64,000 nucleotides of DNA from positions 5,201,479 through 5,265,478 of the forward strand of contig CM049321.1 in assembly GCA_026874595.1 (NCBI GenBank), given 5' to 3'. The stretch is from Sipunculus nudus (taxonomy: Eukaryota; Annelida; Sipuncula; Golfingiida; Sipunculidae). Below are positions 12,016-23,534 of the stretch, piece after piece. The notes below the pieces were generated by a model. That model saw only the letters and a list, made by a program, of their open reading frames with translations, had not been told where the DNA came from and did no database searches. A program made the translations under genes and the position numbers. Each line of letters begins with the position of its first letter. The stretch's first letter is position 1.

Positions 12016-13149
12016 TCAACCTTCCGTTAATGCCGGATTGTCTTTGGAGTTCAAGTCAAAAAGTCCCTATTATCTATTGATTGGTTATATCAGCATCTTT
12101 AATACATAAAACATGCATTATTAGCCCTGACAAACCGACTCAGCAAGCTATGATAATTGGGCTGGTAAGCCTACGTGAGTCATGATACAAGCAATATCGA
12201 GGAATGCATCTCAGTGGCCTTCGATCATGTTGCATTCATGTTGTGGTAAACAGCCCATAATCATAACATTTTGCTACGAATGATGACTTATCACAAGAGA
12301 ATACATGTGAACTCACACCCAAACTGAAACCCCATATCTTTGATAACCGTGCGAGCCATGCCTATATTTATGCGGTCAGATATTCTACAAACATGCGGAG
12401 GAGTTTACCAATATGCAGAGTTAAAACGGAACTTTTCTCGCTCATGTTTGGTTTTGTTAGAAAGTACATTAAAATCGACAACGATTAGTTTGGTTTATGT
12501 CAATTGACAGTGTACCTGTAGGCCGTAAGGCGTTGTAAAAAATGATGAAACATTTGCTTCCCCAGACCTAGATGTAAAGGCCAGTAATCTGGTCGTAATG
12601 TCAGAGGGTCCATATTGCGCTAATGAAGCATATACTGTCGCTGACTATATATTTGGCGAGGTCAGGTTTTCTTAATTATTCACTTGCTCAGTGTCTCGCG
12701 GGTTTAGGGGTTCTATATTCGCGATTTCACCGAACAGCCACTTACATGGGGATATCAATGACTCTATTAAGTTACGTGAAATGCAAGGAATATCTTAACA
12801 ATCGGACGAGGACCAACGGGGCATCCGTTATGTCAAAAATCCTGTATATTCTTGGTAATTTAATATAAAAGATCTGATATGATTTCAAATTATAAACTTC
12901 GATTTCCGTGTAAGTTTAAATAGCCGTTGTAACACGCATGATAAGGATATCAATGTATCTGCACACAAGCACACACTCAGACACACATAATTCTACACGC
13001 GCTGACAGATACATTGGACAACTAGAAATCTGCATTTTAAGGAATGCAAGCATCCGCCATACGGAGGATCCATATAGGGAGATGATCCCAACGCGCGTTA
13101 GCATTCACTTATTCGGCCCATACTTTCAGTTGCAAAAGTGAACTTACAT
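12016..13149. other. intergenic, no gene recognised
   Basis: No exon-like frame with splice signals was seen. Short open frames (about 60-80 codons) show no domain or low-complexity pattern. Confidence 0.4.
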
Positions 13150-13392
13150 TTGTCAAAATCCCTTGATTACGTTCCTATCCCCAGATCATGTAACAAAATC
13201 TAATCGATTCTTCATTAGCCCATTCCCAAAATATCCTGAAAATTTCATGAGATTCAAGTTATAATTACGCGAGTTAGTTTGTGAACAAACACACAGCACA
13301 CGCAAAGACGCACACACACGCCCAAACGAAGATGAACACAGTCTCTTGCCGGCGGCGATAAAGAAAGCAGAAAACAAAGTGTTGAATGACAC
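13150..13392 (-). repeat. dispersed repeat, family D, copy 2
   Basis: Reverse-complement match to 40-310, with the same order of blocks over about 240 bp and substantial divergence. The age and class of the element are unknown. Confidence 0.55.
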
Positions 13393-13399
13393 ATAATAT

Positions 13400-13625
13400 T
13401 TATTTTGACGACAGGTTATTTGGGCGAATTCATCACCGTCACATCCGTCCCCAACGTCATTCTATCAGATATCAACTCCGTCATCTTCCCCGTCATCATT
13501 TTCATCAGTTTCGTCATCATTTCATGCAGAAACTACTTCCTCTTCTCCTTGATCACTTCCGGTGTCTCCTACCTCATCTCCTTGTTCACCGGCAGCTTCT
13601 CCATCTTCAATGTAAAGTTTCAATA
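13400..13625 (-). other. purine-rich acidic-coding-like stretch
   Basis: On the minus strand, GAT/GAA/GGA-rich sequence reads as Asp/Glu/Gly-rich peptide in one frame, broken by a TGA about midway and by two stops at the end. It could be a decayed exon of an acidic protein or simple trinucleotide-biased DNA. The upstream splice acceptor is weak. I do not call a gene. Confidence 0.3.
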
Positions 13626-13629
13626 CATG

Positions 13630-15114
13630 AATCATATATTTTAAATAAGTTCATCACTTTTAATAGCTTATGCCTCTCCATCAGCCCTACACCTCCGCAA
13701 TAATAGAGGAAGGCTTCTATGCACAAAAAGTCCCTCACCATATGTCAGTCTAGGAAAGTGTAGCATCAGTGGTCCCCTGATATCCCTAAACCTTTGCGGG
13801 AACCCCTTTTAAAATTCAAAATAAATGTAAACTGGATTTAAAAAAAAATTGCATGATTAACTTTTTAGTTATCCTGATGGCCCTGTGGAACTAGGAGTAT
13901 GGGAATGAAAGTTCTAAACTACACAGATTTTAACAAAAGACAGGAGACCAAAGGGTCAGGAATAACTTTGACTTAAATATTTAGCATGAAAATTTGTAAG
14001 AAAGCAAAACATTTTAGCTGTTATCCAACATAGTTGGCTGTCAAATTTTTGGCTTAAGAAATATGCTTGTTTCATTTTATAGTAACAGCACCTGAAATAG
14101 TAAATTTTTTCAATTGGTATTATTCGCATTTGCTTGAAGAAGCAAGTTCAAAATAATCTAATCCAGTCATATGCATTTAATATGCCTTGGATTATGACAA
14201 AGTTGACCGTATTTAAAAGGAAAGTTACAGTTTAAATATTTCTTAATAAATGACAGCCAGACTGACGGGAAGCATTCTAGTACCCCTCGCTCCTGCGACG
14301 GCGGACTAAAACTGTGAACTAAGTTTGGCCCATCATTTTCCGGAATGCTAACCATCCCCGTTAAATTTACGTTTAACTGGCCGTTTTAATTATATTTTCA
14401 CACAAATGATCTTAAATGTACCGAGCTTGGCATTGCTTGGAATAAAACAATTAATCCTTCGCACAGGACCGATGGCGTCACCTCAATTCTATTTATATTT
14501 ATTATTCTACGTCACCTCAATTCTATTTATATTTATTATTCTACGTCACCTCAATTCTATTTATATTTATTATTCTAAAGTATAGCATGACAGAAAAATA
14601 ACCAATACCCATACATTTTCAGTTGGTCAATAATTATTGCACGGAGTATCAAATTTCTATTTACGTTTCATTTTTTTGTTCATCATTTTATATGTTTCAG
14701 TGGACTGCAAAATTTTAGCAAAAAAAAGAAACCGTTTTATTATGAATTACAGATAGAAGAAAATCTGCCTTAATTATCCATCTCAGTGGTGATTATAAAA
14801 TTTCCCTAAGAAAAATCAGTGTGTTATGTTTATGCCATTGAGACTATGTTATCTTGTATTTAAACTTTTTTTGTCATTGACTGTATAAGCTGAGCTTTCA
14901 TAATTTTTTAATTATGTGCATGATTTTGTTCTGAATGTTAATATTTAAACTTTTTTTTCAGTGATTATGTGCATCAGTTGAGCTTTCATGTCGAAATGTT
15001 TTGTCGATGACTGTCTTCGTCAACTGAGCTTTTATTTTTAAACATTTTGTCAAAACTATAGCATTTCAGATTTTATAGTTGAGGAGGTAGGAATAATTCT
15101 AAAGGCATAACCTG
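13630..15114. other. intergenic with a 34-bp triplicate
   Basis: AT-rich and without a gene. It contains three perfect 34-bp tandem units at 14476-14577 (CGTCACCTCAATTCTATTTA...). Otherwise nothing is recognised. Confidence 0.6.
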
Positions 15115-15215
15115 TTTTAAGACAGTGCCTTTGAGGCAACGACCAGGTTCGAACCGGCGACCTTCAACTCCTTAATCGAATGCCTTTACCACTAGGCTAC
15201 GTCCTATAGTCTCGT
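15115..15215 (-). mobile_element. tRNA-derived SINE head (minus strand)
   Basis: Read on the minus strand it has a box A-like TAGCCTAGTGG and a box B GGTTCGAACC at tRNA-like spacing, beginning TAGGACGTAGCC. The cloverleaf is not intact, so a functional tRNA is unlikely. A second member lies at 31138-31247. The sequence downstream on the minus strand (GGTCGTTGCCTCAAAGGCAC) probably belongs to the SINE body. Confidence 0.6.
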
Positions 15216-16145
15216 TTATGTATGGTACAGTACACCCTGTCACACATGGGACTTGACTAGTCACTTAAAATAGGCTGTTGTGGCGGCTAACTGCAACTCT
15301 TCAGCTTAAAACAGTTTCCGTCATATTATGGTAAGATTGCAACACTAACACGACCGCCAGTGACCAACTGCAACTTGTCGCGGGACTAACCATGACAGTC
15401 TTATGAAATGTCGTACGGGGTCTTGCGATATTCTTACGAATAAGACCACGTATTTGGCTGATTGCTGGCCGAAGAGGCATATTATTGATTGCGACCAGGC
15501 AAGACCATCTAATCTGCCCGGTTTAAATACAAGCTATAACTACCCCAGACCACGACAGTCTCAGGGAAGTTCTTGCGCAGGTTCAAAAACATCTCTATAT
15601 GATCGATTTCCTCCTGTGATAGTTCTCGGCAACCAGCGACCTGCCGAACGGCCGTCTCACGATTTTTCGTGACTTCCTTAGATTTATATCCAGTTGTGTT
15701 CCTGCCCTGTCATACCCCATCAATGAGAAAAGCTGACATTTAGGCATCACGAAAATTGATCAGGGCTTGAAAGAAGCAAAATGGGTACACCATCCGTCCA
15801 TAATGCTAAACAATGCCAAAGAGGACGTCAGGGAAACAGTCATAGAGATAATGCAGAAAATCTTAAAAGTTTACAAGAAACTGTGATTCTCGGAAAACAA
15901 TAAATCCTCTAATTGACAACTTATATATTTACCTATGATGATCCACATAAAAAACAGTTCAATATGTTGCAAAGAGTTTACAACAGAACTATTTCGAAAC
16001 AGTTATGAAACATCCTGAACATTTCATTTATATACAAAATAATTTAACTATTTTTTCTTAAATATAAATTTTCTTGCTACATGAATACAATAACTATATT
16101 TTTACTATAATCCTGAGAAAAGTCTGTATGAAAGATATATTTCAA
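15216..16145. other. intergenic / 3' flank of the acidic-protein gene
   Basis: No gene recognised. An 89-codon plus-strand frame at 15403-15672 has no domain and no start context. On the minus strand this is the 3' flank of the acidic secreted-protein gene; I see no canonical AATAAA close to its stop. Confidence 0.4.
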
Positions 16146-16891
16146 TTACAAACCGGTTAACCCCTCTTCGGTCAACCCTTCTTCAGATGGCCCTTCTTCT
16201 GGTGACCCTTCACCAGCTGTCTCCGTTTCAGGTGGCCCTTCTTCGGTCAGCTCTTCTTCAGGCGGCCCTTCTTCAGGTGGCAGTTCTTCAGCCGGCTCCG
16301 TTTCAGGTTGCCCTTCTTCGGTCAGCTCTTCTTCAGGCGGACCTTCTTCAGGTGGCAGTTCTTCAGCCGGTTCCGTTTCAGGTTGCCCTTCTTCGGTCAG
16401 CTCTTCTTCAGGCGGACCTTCTTCAGGTGGCAGTTCTTCAGCCGGCTCCGTTTCAGGCGGCCCTTCTTCCGTCGGCTCTTCTTCAGGCGGACCTTCTTCA
16501 GGCGGCAGTTCTTCAGCCGGCTCCGTTTCAGGCGGCCCTTCTTCCGTCGGCTCTTCTTCAGGTGGCAGTTCTTCAGCTTGCCCTTCTTCAGACGACCCTT
16601 CCTCAGACGACTCTTTTTCAGACGACTCTTTTTCAGACGACTCATCTTCAGACGACTCATCTTCAGACGACGCTTCTTTAGACGACCCTTCATCAGACGA
16701 CCCTTGTTCAGACGCTCCTTCTTCAGCTGGCTCCGTTTCAGGTTGCTGAGCAGCTGCCGCTTCATCGGCGTAGGTTTGCAGTGAGGTCATGGCAGACGAA
16801 ACATATCCAGTCGTTTGTTGAACGATTATCAAAATTTGAAGTGAGTGAATTTTGAAATCTTTCACTGCATCTTCATCCACTCCCCCGCAAG
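16146..16891 (-). CDS. exon 3 of the acidic secreted protein
   Basis: It begins after TTGTTTCAG (complement of 16892-16900) with two bases that complete a proline codon shared with exon 2, and ends at TAA (16146-16148). It encodes a linker followed by the whole pentapeptide array. Confidence 0.8.
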
Positions 16892-16919
16892 CTGAAACAA
16901 TTAAACTGATATTAGTAAA

Positions 16920-16974
<55 letters not shown>

Positions 16975-19900
16975 TTTTTATTATATTTGATGGTTATTAG
17001 CTGCCTGTCTGTGCAGGTTCACAGTACTACTCAAAAAGATAAAATGAATATAATTTTAATGCTTTCTATTAACCAAAAGGTACATCCCAGTTTATATATA
17101 GAAGATGCGGGATACTAATGAACCTCAATGTATCATATCGACGTGAGAAACCAAGATCTATTCATTCAGGTATAAATTTCTCTCTCTCAATCAATCCCCC
17201 GGCTCAGCAATGCTACAATTCATCTGAGTAAAATATTCATGGGAATTTTTTTTTACTACACCCATGTCTGTAACCCACCCTGTCAATATGTTTATCAATT
17301 TGCCGGCTACCGTATCGTAGGACTTTTTCTGTCTTTAACTATCAATGAAAGAAAATTTATTATTTTAAGATATTTGGGCAAAATAAGTCATTCTTGAAAA
17401 TGGTTTATTAACAATTGAACTGCAAACAATAAAACGCTTGATGAAATGATGATCATAGGGCCTGGCTAACGTGCGCATGCGCGTGAAAATGGTTCATATA
17501 AAACAAAACAAAACAAAAATACTCACGTGCAGTTAATTGTCCTATGTAACTGTCGATTCTCCCAATACAACTTCCTATTCCTGTAAAATAAAGCAAAATT
17601 GATAGCGATATTAAATTAACTTAAAACTCATATATTTCTCACTCAGCACTCCACCTTAAGGGAGATATACCAGATAGCTTATTTTATTTATTTATTTATT
17701 GCAAAGTTTTAAAGACATGATGTGCGTGAGCCCTGTGTTGCCTGTGGCCACCGAGCTGTACTTCAGAGGTCTTTTTTATTATCGGAAAATCAGAAAAAAA
17801 TGGACATTTTGCAGAAAACTACTAATTCAAATATAATTGCAAAGAAAACTGCAGAAAAGCAGGCCAGGCTTGATTGACAGTAGCAGCATGCAGGTGTAAA
17901 GCTTCGACACTGCTTATCTGGATACACTGAGCCCCGTTGATTGACACTTATTTACTGTAAGTCTAGGTAGCTTGGCAACCTTATTAGTAGTGGCCAGACA
18001 TTTAGCATTAAAAGCGCTTTTCTACATGTGATAAATGATTTAAAGTGATCCTTAGACTAAAGAGTGATGGAACCAAATACGAAAAGGACAGTGGCTTGCA
18101 GTCACTTTTACAGCTATCCGAACATAATATAAATAATCTGTCCAAACAGAATTGACTGAGACCACGAACTTTCAACTCCTGTGAGAGACATGTCATCTTA
18201 AAGACACTTTTACCTTTTTTGAAACCTCTTTTTATACAACAGGTACAGGCTATTTTGGATAAAAAATATTCGATAAACAGCCAATTATTTCAAAATTAAA
18301 ATTTAAAAAGAAAAGAAGTTGACTGTACCATAAATTAAAGTCTTGATATATTTGTACTTGTATAAATTTTAGGAAGACACTTTTGTTAAATTCAAATTTG
18401 AAAGATAAAATTTATTTCCCATAAATTTTAAAATTTCATTTAAATTTATATTCTTTTTACTTACATCTAAAAATTTTAATATGGTGCGGCAAAATAGTGA
18501 AACTTAAAATCCGCTTAAAGGGGCCTATTCCAATATCTGACATTAATCTGGTGATCTTGTTATTGAAAATAATAATGTTCCCTTGGCGCACATGCCATCC
18601 ATAAAAGATGGCGTTGCTTCATATACTTTCCTCAACAACAGTTTGTGCGCACTCAACTGCCCCCGATAACATGGTTTTATTTGTTATTGGGTGTTATGAG
18701 AACTTTTATTAGAAGAGTTTAACTACATTCCATTAATATATAGCCAGAGATACCACATAAATTATACAAATAAGGCAGATGAATAGCTCCATTTAACGGC
18801 AAATTGTTATAACTTGGTTATTCTTAGTCTCGTGAATTCAAAAACCTAAAATCCAAGCTTAATGATATCACTCTCATTCAACACACAATACCGACAACAA
18901 GCCAGGGACTTTAGTTTAAAATTACACCATCTTCATGCCAAAGAAAATGCTTCACATGCCATATCTGTAGAAAATATGTTACGTCTTCTTTACTTTGCCT
19001 TCATAACAATAAACCTAAGGAATTCTTGCAAAGAGAGGTGTTTTTTAATATCTCTGTGATGAATGCATGGCTTTGTATATTCATAAGCCGTTAGTAAACA
19101 ACGTCCATGCGTCAATGTTTACAAACAGAAAAACGCTATATACAAGAAGTTTTGGTTTGCATATTTTATGAAGTTGAAAGGTCACTAGTTGTTAAACGCC
19201 ATTTGCGATACTTTGGTTCCTTTGAATTGTAGCGAGCTGTCCTAGTTGAATGTGTTTGTATTATTTTTGGTGCCCCACCCCACATGTTATAAACAAGTGG
19301 ATATAAACAAAACCAACAGCCTGGGATCGGCGTTGTCTTGCTTATGATTTATGAACGGTTCAAGAGATTACCTGAAGTTAATGAACATCAGTAATCGCAA
19401 TAGGCCGCTTTTAGTTTAGATCACACTTCATGTTATCAGTGGCCCATGTTAAAGTACATGTTTATTCATGAGGATTAAAAAGGTGGACAGGAAATTTTAA
19501 TTTCTTATGTGACCCATCCATTTCCCAATAGCCAGAATTTAGACCAATGTATTTTCCCTTTTTCCCTCGAAATCTCCCTAGAAACACTTCTACATTAAAC
19601 TATGCTATGCCATACGGTTGCAACTCTAGTTGTGTTGGTTTGCTCCCACCCAACACCAATGTAGTATACTACAAAGTGTATGTTCCATTTTATGTTCAGG
19701 GACTAATAAGCTAATTAGGCAACTGGTCTAGCAAATAAAATTTAATTTTGTATAGAATTTATAGTATTTTGTGCAATTGCATTTTCTTACCATTTTGAAT
19801 TTTAACATAAATTATTGTAACTGCAATTTGTGAATGTTACGTAAACCAGACTGGAGTATTGTTTTGAATATTGAACTTTTGAATATTTGACTTTTGTTCG

Positions 19901-20821
19901 AAGGTAAAAGATACACATTTTTCACATGACTGCTATAAAACCAGAAAAATACAAACACAGCGAGCTGGTATCAGGCTCCTCTTAGAACATTATCAATAAA
20001 TTAGACTGTGATATGGATGTTTTACACTATGACCTGTTAACGACATCTATGTCAGTAAGTATATTTGCATGGTTCGCATATATTTGCAGGACGATTATAA
20101 TCTATTGTTGTAGACCCGCGTAAATAAACATATATGAGATAAATATAATCCATAAGCAATCACACGGAACGACAGAAACATAATGGCAGATAGCTGTCCC
20201 CTAATGCCAGATTTCTAATTTAGAACAAAAGAACAAATAATCGAGTAATGGATTCCGTGTAGTTCTAACCGATTTCTCATGGTCGAAATCACATAATGAA
20301 TACATGTAATCAATAATTAATGTAGTTATCAGTTTTATCTGTAAATTCATTCTGTACTTTTTTTTGGAGCGTCCTAAGAGGACGTAGTCTGTTTCGATTC
20401 TGAAGGGTTCTGTAAAATGGAATCATTCTTATTTGGTATTTGTCAGAAATGTAGCATTTTTTTTCTTTTAGAAAGTCACAAATCTAGATAGTGACCCGGG
20501 TCTGCCCCAAATAAACCAAATGTTACTTGTATCCTTGCAGAGCCATCCTGTTAACTAAATCAAAATACGTTTATAACTTTTTAGATGTGTTGCTAACAGA
20601 CAAACATACACAAACAAACAGACAAACATGCGCCAGCAAAATTATTACCCCAGCCCCTTTGGTGGAAGTAATTATCAGATTAATTGATACACATCCTTAC
20701 TTTCTGCCTTATTTTTAATTTGATTTCTCAGGTTGTCTAGTTGTCCTCCTTTTGCAGTTTCAAATGCAAGTGAGGTCAGAAGGACCATCGCCGAAACGGC
20801 AGTCAGAACCCGTCTCGCCAT
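16146..20821 (-). CDS. secreted acidic pentapeptide-repeat protein (3 exons)
   Basis: The gene reads join(16146-16891, 17527-17580, 20701-20821) on the minus strand: 921 nt, 306 residues. Splice sites are canonical: exon 1 ends at GTAAGG, exon 2 is bounded by TTTTACAG and GTGAGT, exon 3 starts after TTGTTTCAG. All junctions keep frame. Residues 1 to about 23 form a clear signal peptide (basic start, hydrophobic VLTAVSAMVLLTSLAF). Residues 24 to about 107 are a short, partly helical domain with two cysteines (C45, C60). The remaining roughly 200 residues are 39 consecutive pentads: first an (E/D)xxSS block, then EELPP/EEGPP/ETEPA-type pentads that form 25-residue higher-order repeats. It is inferred to be secreted and extremely acidic, possibly phosphorylated. 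I do not recognise a family; a calcium-binding or mineral-matrix role is a hypothesis only. A TAG acceptor just 5' of the ATG suggests a further 5'UTR exon. Confidence 0.8.
16160..16750 (-). repeat. 15-bp / 75-bp coding repeat array
   Basis: The DNA period is 15 bp (one pentad), with a superimposed 75-bp unit (five pentads) in the 3' half. Because both are multiples of three, the opposite strand and shifted frames also stay open (LLQ-, FFRR- and LKK-type peptides). These are shadows. Confidence 0.85.
16922..16973. repeat. (TA)n microsatellite in intron 2
   Basis: Pure TA run 30 bp upstream of the exon 3 acceptor of the acidic-protein gene. Confidence 0.9.
17527..17580 (-). CDS. exon 2 of the acidic secreted protein
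   Basis: A 54-nt internal exon bounded by acceptor TTTTACAG (17581-17588 complement) and donor GTGAGT (17521-17526 complement). It encodes about 18 residues including C45, with phase-1 introns on both sides. It is identified because it alone joins the signal-peptide exon and the acidic exon in frame with consensus splice sites. Confidence 0.75.
17589..20700. other. intron 1 of the acidic-protein gene
   Basis: A 3.1-kb intron in AT-rich sequence. At 18525-18665 it contains a segment resembling family C (GGGGCCTATTCC, GGCGCACATGCCATC). No other exon was recognised in it. Confidence 0.6.
20701..20821 (-). CDS. exon 1 (signal peptide) of the acidic secreted protein
   Basis: The ATG is at 20821 and the donor GTAAGG is at 20695-20700. 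It encodes 40 residues plus one base, dominated by the secretory signal. A TTTTTTTGTAG acceptor lies 9 bases upstream of the ATG (exon boundary at 20829), so the transcript probably starts in a further upstream non-coding exon. Confidence 0.75.
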
Positions 20822-20829
20822 TGTAGTAT

Positions 20830-22264
20830 CTACAAAAAAAACACAAAAAAGAAACCATTAAGAAACGCCTTTACAACAGAGCACCAAGTATGGTTAATGC
20901 GATTTAACCAGTATATCGCTTCACCGCAAAAGTCCGCATGCAGTTATTGACATGAATGAATATGATTCCCGATGGCCCTGACAGGAAACAGATCTATTAT
21001 TGATAGACACTTGATACACCACACGGAAGTTTTGAGATTAATTACAATCATACTTAAAGCAGATTTTATAGAAGGTAAATGAAATAATCGATAAATAATC
21101 GATCATAATCGATTATTTCTTTCAATCATCGATGATGATTTTACAACCAATTCACACAAATACACACACATATCTATATAAACTCTAGCTCATAAATCCG
21201 GTAACCGGGCTTTTTTATCGGGATTGGATGTGTTTTTAAAATGGGATAGGGAACGTTGGCTCTTTTTTTTATCTAAAAGTTGAAGTAAAATTTAATTATC
21301 CAGTGGGATACTGTCTCAATAAGATATGTGCAAATATTTTTATTGTTATTTTTGGCGTTGTGCACGTGCCAAGAAATTCATATATCGATAGGTTTACCTT
21401 GAAGACCTGGCCAGTGATTATGTTTTAAATTTGCGAACAGGAATTTTACGCATAGGCGTTCAGATAGTTTAAGGTCTTTGACAGTTTATATATATATTAT
21501 TATTGTTAGACGTATTAAGCCTAGATTGCTGTAAGAAAGATATGAAATGCATGATCTATATGCATGTTATAAGGCATGGAAGCTGTCCTAAAGAAAGAAA
21601 GAAATGTAAAAGCGGATCCAAGGGGGTTTAACCTTGTTTAAGGGTGTCAGACCATTAAGAAAAAATAAATGGAGCAAAAATAAAGGATGCATCGACAGCA
21701 TCAATTCCAATTATAAACAACAGAAGGTATTTGTTGGTGAAACATATTTTATATATTGATAAGTGGATGTATTTTGCGGTGTAATATCAGTGACGCGGTA
21801 TTCTTAATATAAACAGAAACGTTTCACGTATTTCCTTCCAGAGTTTACATGATACAACTGTTTGAAAGTTGAAAAGAATGGTGATAGTGCAGGGACCCTT
21901 GTTGTAGTCATTTTAACCTAATGCCATAAGGATAACCTGGGTGAATCGGGTTATTAACCATTATTGCATGCTGACATAATAAATCAGTGCCACGTGATCG
22001 AGAGTCACATCGCGTTCACATTTACCTGCAAGTTGGTCAGCGACAGGGTCAAATGTAAGGTCAAAAATGCTCAAATCCGTCAATGATAGCAGGGGTTATT
22101 CATATACACAAAGACCATAATCCTGTGTTGTTCATAACCAACGACGACGCAGGCATTCCGTTCTTTGCCAAAGGCAGCTCGGCTGTTTTCGGTGATAACC
22201 TCCACGTAATATAATAAAAATACACAGAATCACTCAAAATGATGTGTAAATTTAAAATATTTTA
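20830..22264. other. intergenic / possible long 5'UTR intron
   Basis: No coding exon recognised. It contains a family E fragment (21612-21660, AAGCGGATCCAAGGGGG), an ATCGATTA-rich patch (21080-21140) resembling the hAT-family interior but lacking its ends, and a minus-strand donor-like CTTGCAG/GTAAAT at about 22025 that could be a 5'UTR exon end. Confidence 0.4.
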
Positions 22265-22276
22265 TTCTCATATTCT

Positions 22277-22615
22277 GACTCTGTCAATGTCAGTTCTTTG
22301 TTTGATGAAGCTGAGGTAGTAGATTCCTCTCTTGATGCTGAAATGGAGTTATTTGAGCCATTCATACATGATGGCTTTGTATCACTTTCAAGTGTTTCTT
22401 CAGATTTCACCCTATTAGAATTCTGAGGGACACTGGTTCAGGCCAGACTCTCATGTTAGCAAACACTTTGCCATTTTCTAATAGGTCCTTTACTGGTGCA
22501 CATGCACTTGTTAATGGTGTGTTTTCAGACAGGCTCACTTCAGTTCCGCATCACAGTATCCATTTAAAGTCATTTTTGATTTCTGGGAATATTACTGTGG
22601 GCAAAGAACTACTTT
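22277..22615 (+). pseudogene. retropepsin-like protease fragment
   Basis: The aspartic protease motif DTGS is encoded at 22429-22440. Before it is an acidic/serine-rich stretch in another frame, so there is a frameshift near 22425. The reading frame is interrupted at 22615 by the nested SINE and resumes at about 23037 after the duplicated target. Confidence 0.65.
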
Positions 22616-23036
22616 TTTTTTAAATAATTTTTTTGTGTGGAGGTAACCGCCTCCATTTTTTAATAATGCTGACTTAACTAAGTCTTAACTAAGTATGTAC
22701 ATCTGCAGAGTTTCCATTTCGGTTTGGGACTACTTGACAGGGCGGTAGCACTCGCTTCCTATCATTTTTATATCCTGGTGTCACCAAGCCCGGTGTCTAC
22801 CGCACCTGCGGGTCCTGGGTGTGTAATCATCCCCATTGCTGGGTCATAACACCTAGGAACCCCCCAAAGACGCACTGAGTGATACACGGCTGTAGGGCAC
22901 AGCCTTCCCATTAAGCCTGTAGAGCGCTCACCCTGGGTGGGGGCCGACCGTGAAAAACCTCACCGCCTCGGCTGAGATTCGAACCACGATCTCCCGGCTT
23001 TGAGTCCTGCGCTCTACCCCTGAGCTACGGAAGCCG
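22616..23036 (-). mobile_element. tRNA-derived SINE nested in the retroelement
   Basis: Read on the minus strand it starts GCTTCCGTAGCTCAGGGG with box A (TAGCTCAGGGG) and box B (GGTTCGAATCT) at tRNA-like spacing, continues through about 350 bp of body and ends in an A-rich tail (the T-tract at 22613-22629 on the plus strand). It is flanked by a direct duplication: GGGCAAAGAACTACTTT at 22599-22615 and the same with one extra A at 23039-23055. This shows retroposition into the protease region. Confidence 0.85.
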
Positions 23037-23531
23037 GTGGGCAAAAGAACTACTTTACCCTTTAAGAGAATTCATTTGCTACTAGGTGATGTTGCAGGTG
23101 ATAAAGTACAGCCTGTACCAAAAGTGAAAGAAAAGCCGTCACTTGATCAGGACACTGATTCGGAAAGTCAGGAAATTCCTGGTGTGTATCCTTCATGTGC
23201 TGTAACTAGATCTATGGCCAAGAAAAACACACATGAGGACAATGGGCCAGATAATAACACTCTGGGAGTCACTAGTCACTCCTCTAATGACTCGCCCGTA
23301 CAGGATGCAGCATTCTCAAGGTCAGAACTTATCGCGGAACAGCATAAGGACCCTGATATTTCATATTTGTTTCCCAGGGCAGTTTCTAAAGATGAGCTGT
23401 CACAGAACCAAGTTTGTTTTTACGTCAAAAATGGAGTGCTAATGCGTAAATGGCGATCCCCTGATGTATGCGCTGATGATGAGTGGGCCATCAAACATCA
23501 AATAGTAATGCACAAAAAGCTTTCGCAGTGA
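23037..23531 (+). pseudogene. pol linker between protease and integrase
   Basis: An open stretch of 164 codons continues the protease C-terminus (LLGDVAGDKV), then a hydrophilic linker with VTRSMAKK, then the lead-in to the integrase zinc region. The apparent start codon is created by the SINE target duplication, so it is not a real start. Confidence 0.7.
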
Positions 23532-23534
23532 AGT

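Noticed and set aside
15403-15672. 89-codon plus-strand frame
   Set aside because: No recognisable domain, no splice or start context, and no related sequence seen elsewhere in the window.
16187-16784. Long plus-strand and shifted-frame open frames rich in LLQ, FFRR or LKK repeats
   Set aside because: They are opposite-strand or shifted-frame shadows of the 15-bp coding repeat of the acidic protein. They lack a signal peptide, splice support or a conserved N-terminal exon.
21080-21140. Third copy of the hAT family (ATCGATTA-rich)
   Set aside because: No TAGTGGTGGG ends and no target duplication were found; the motif alone is too simple.
22969-23034. Functional tRNA gene on the minus strand (also at 15115-15215 and 31138-31247)
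   Set aside because: Boxes A and B are present but the sequences continue into SINE bodies. The 22.6-23.0 kb copy has a target duplication and poly-A tail, and the others lack a complete cloverleaf.
23037-23531. Independent host gene of 164 codons
   Set aside because: It is the protease-to-integrase linker of the retroelement. Its ATG arises from the SINE target duplication.
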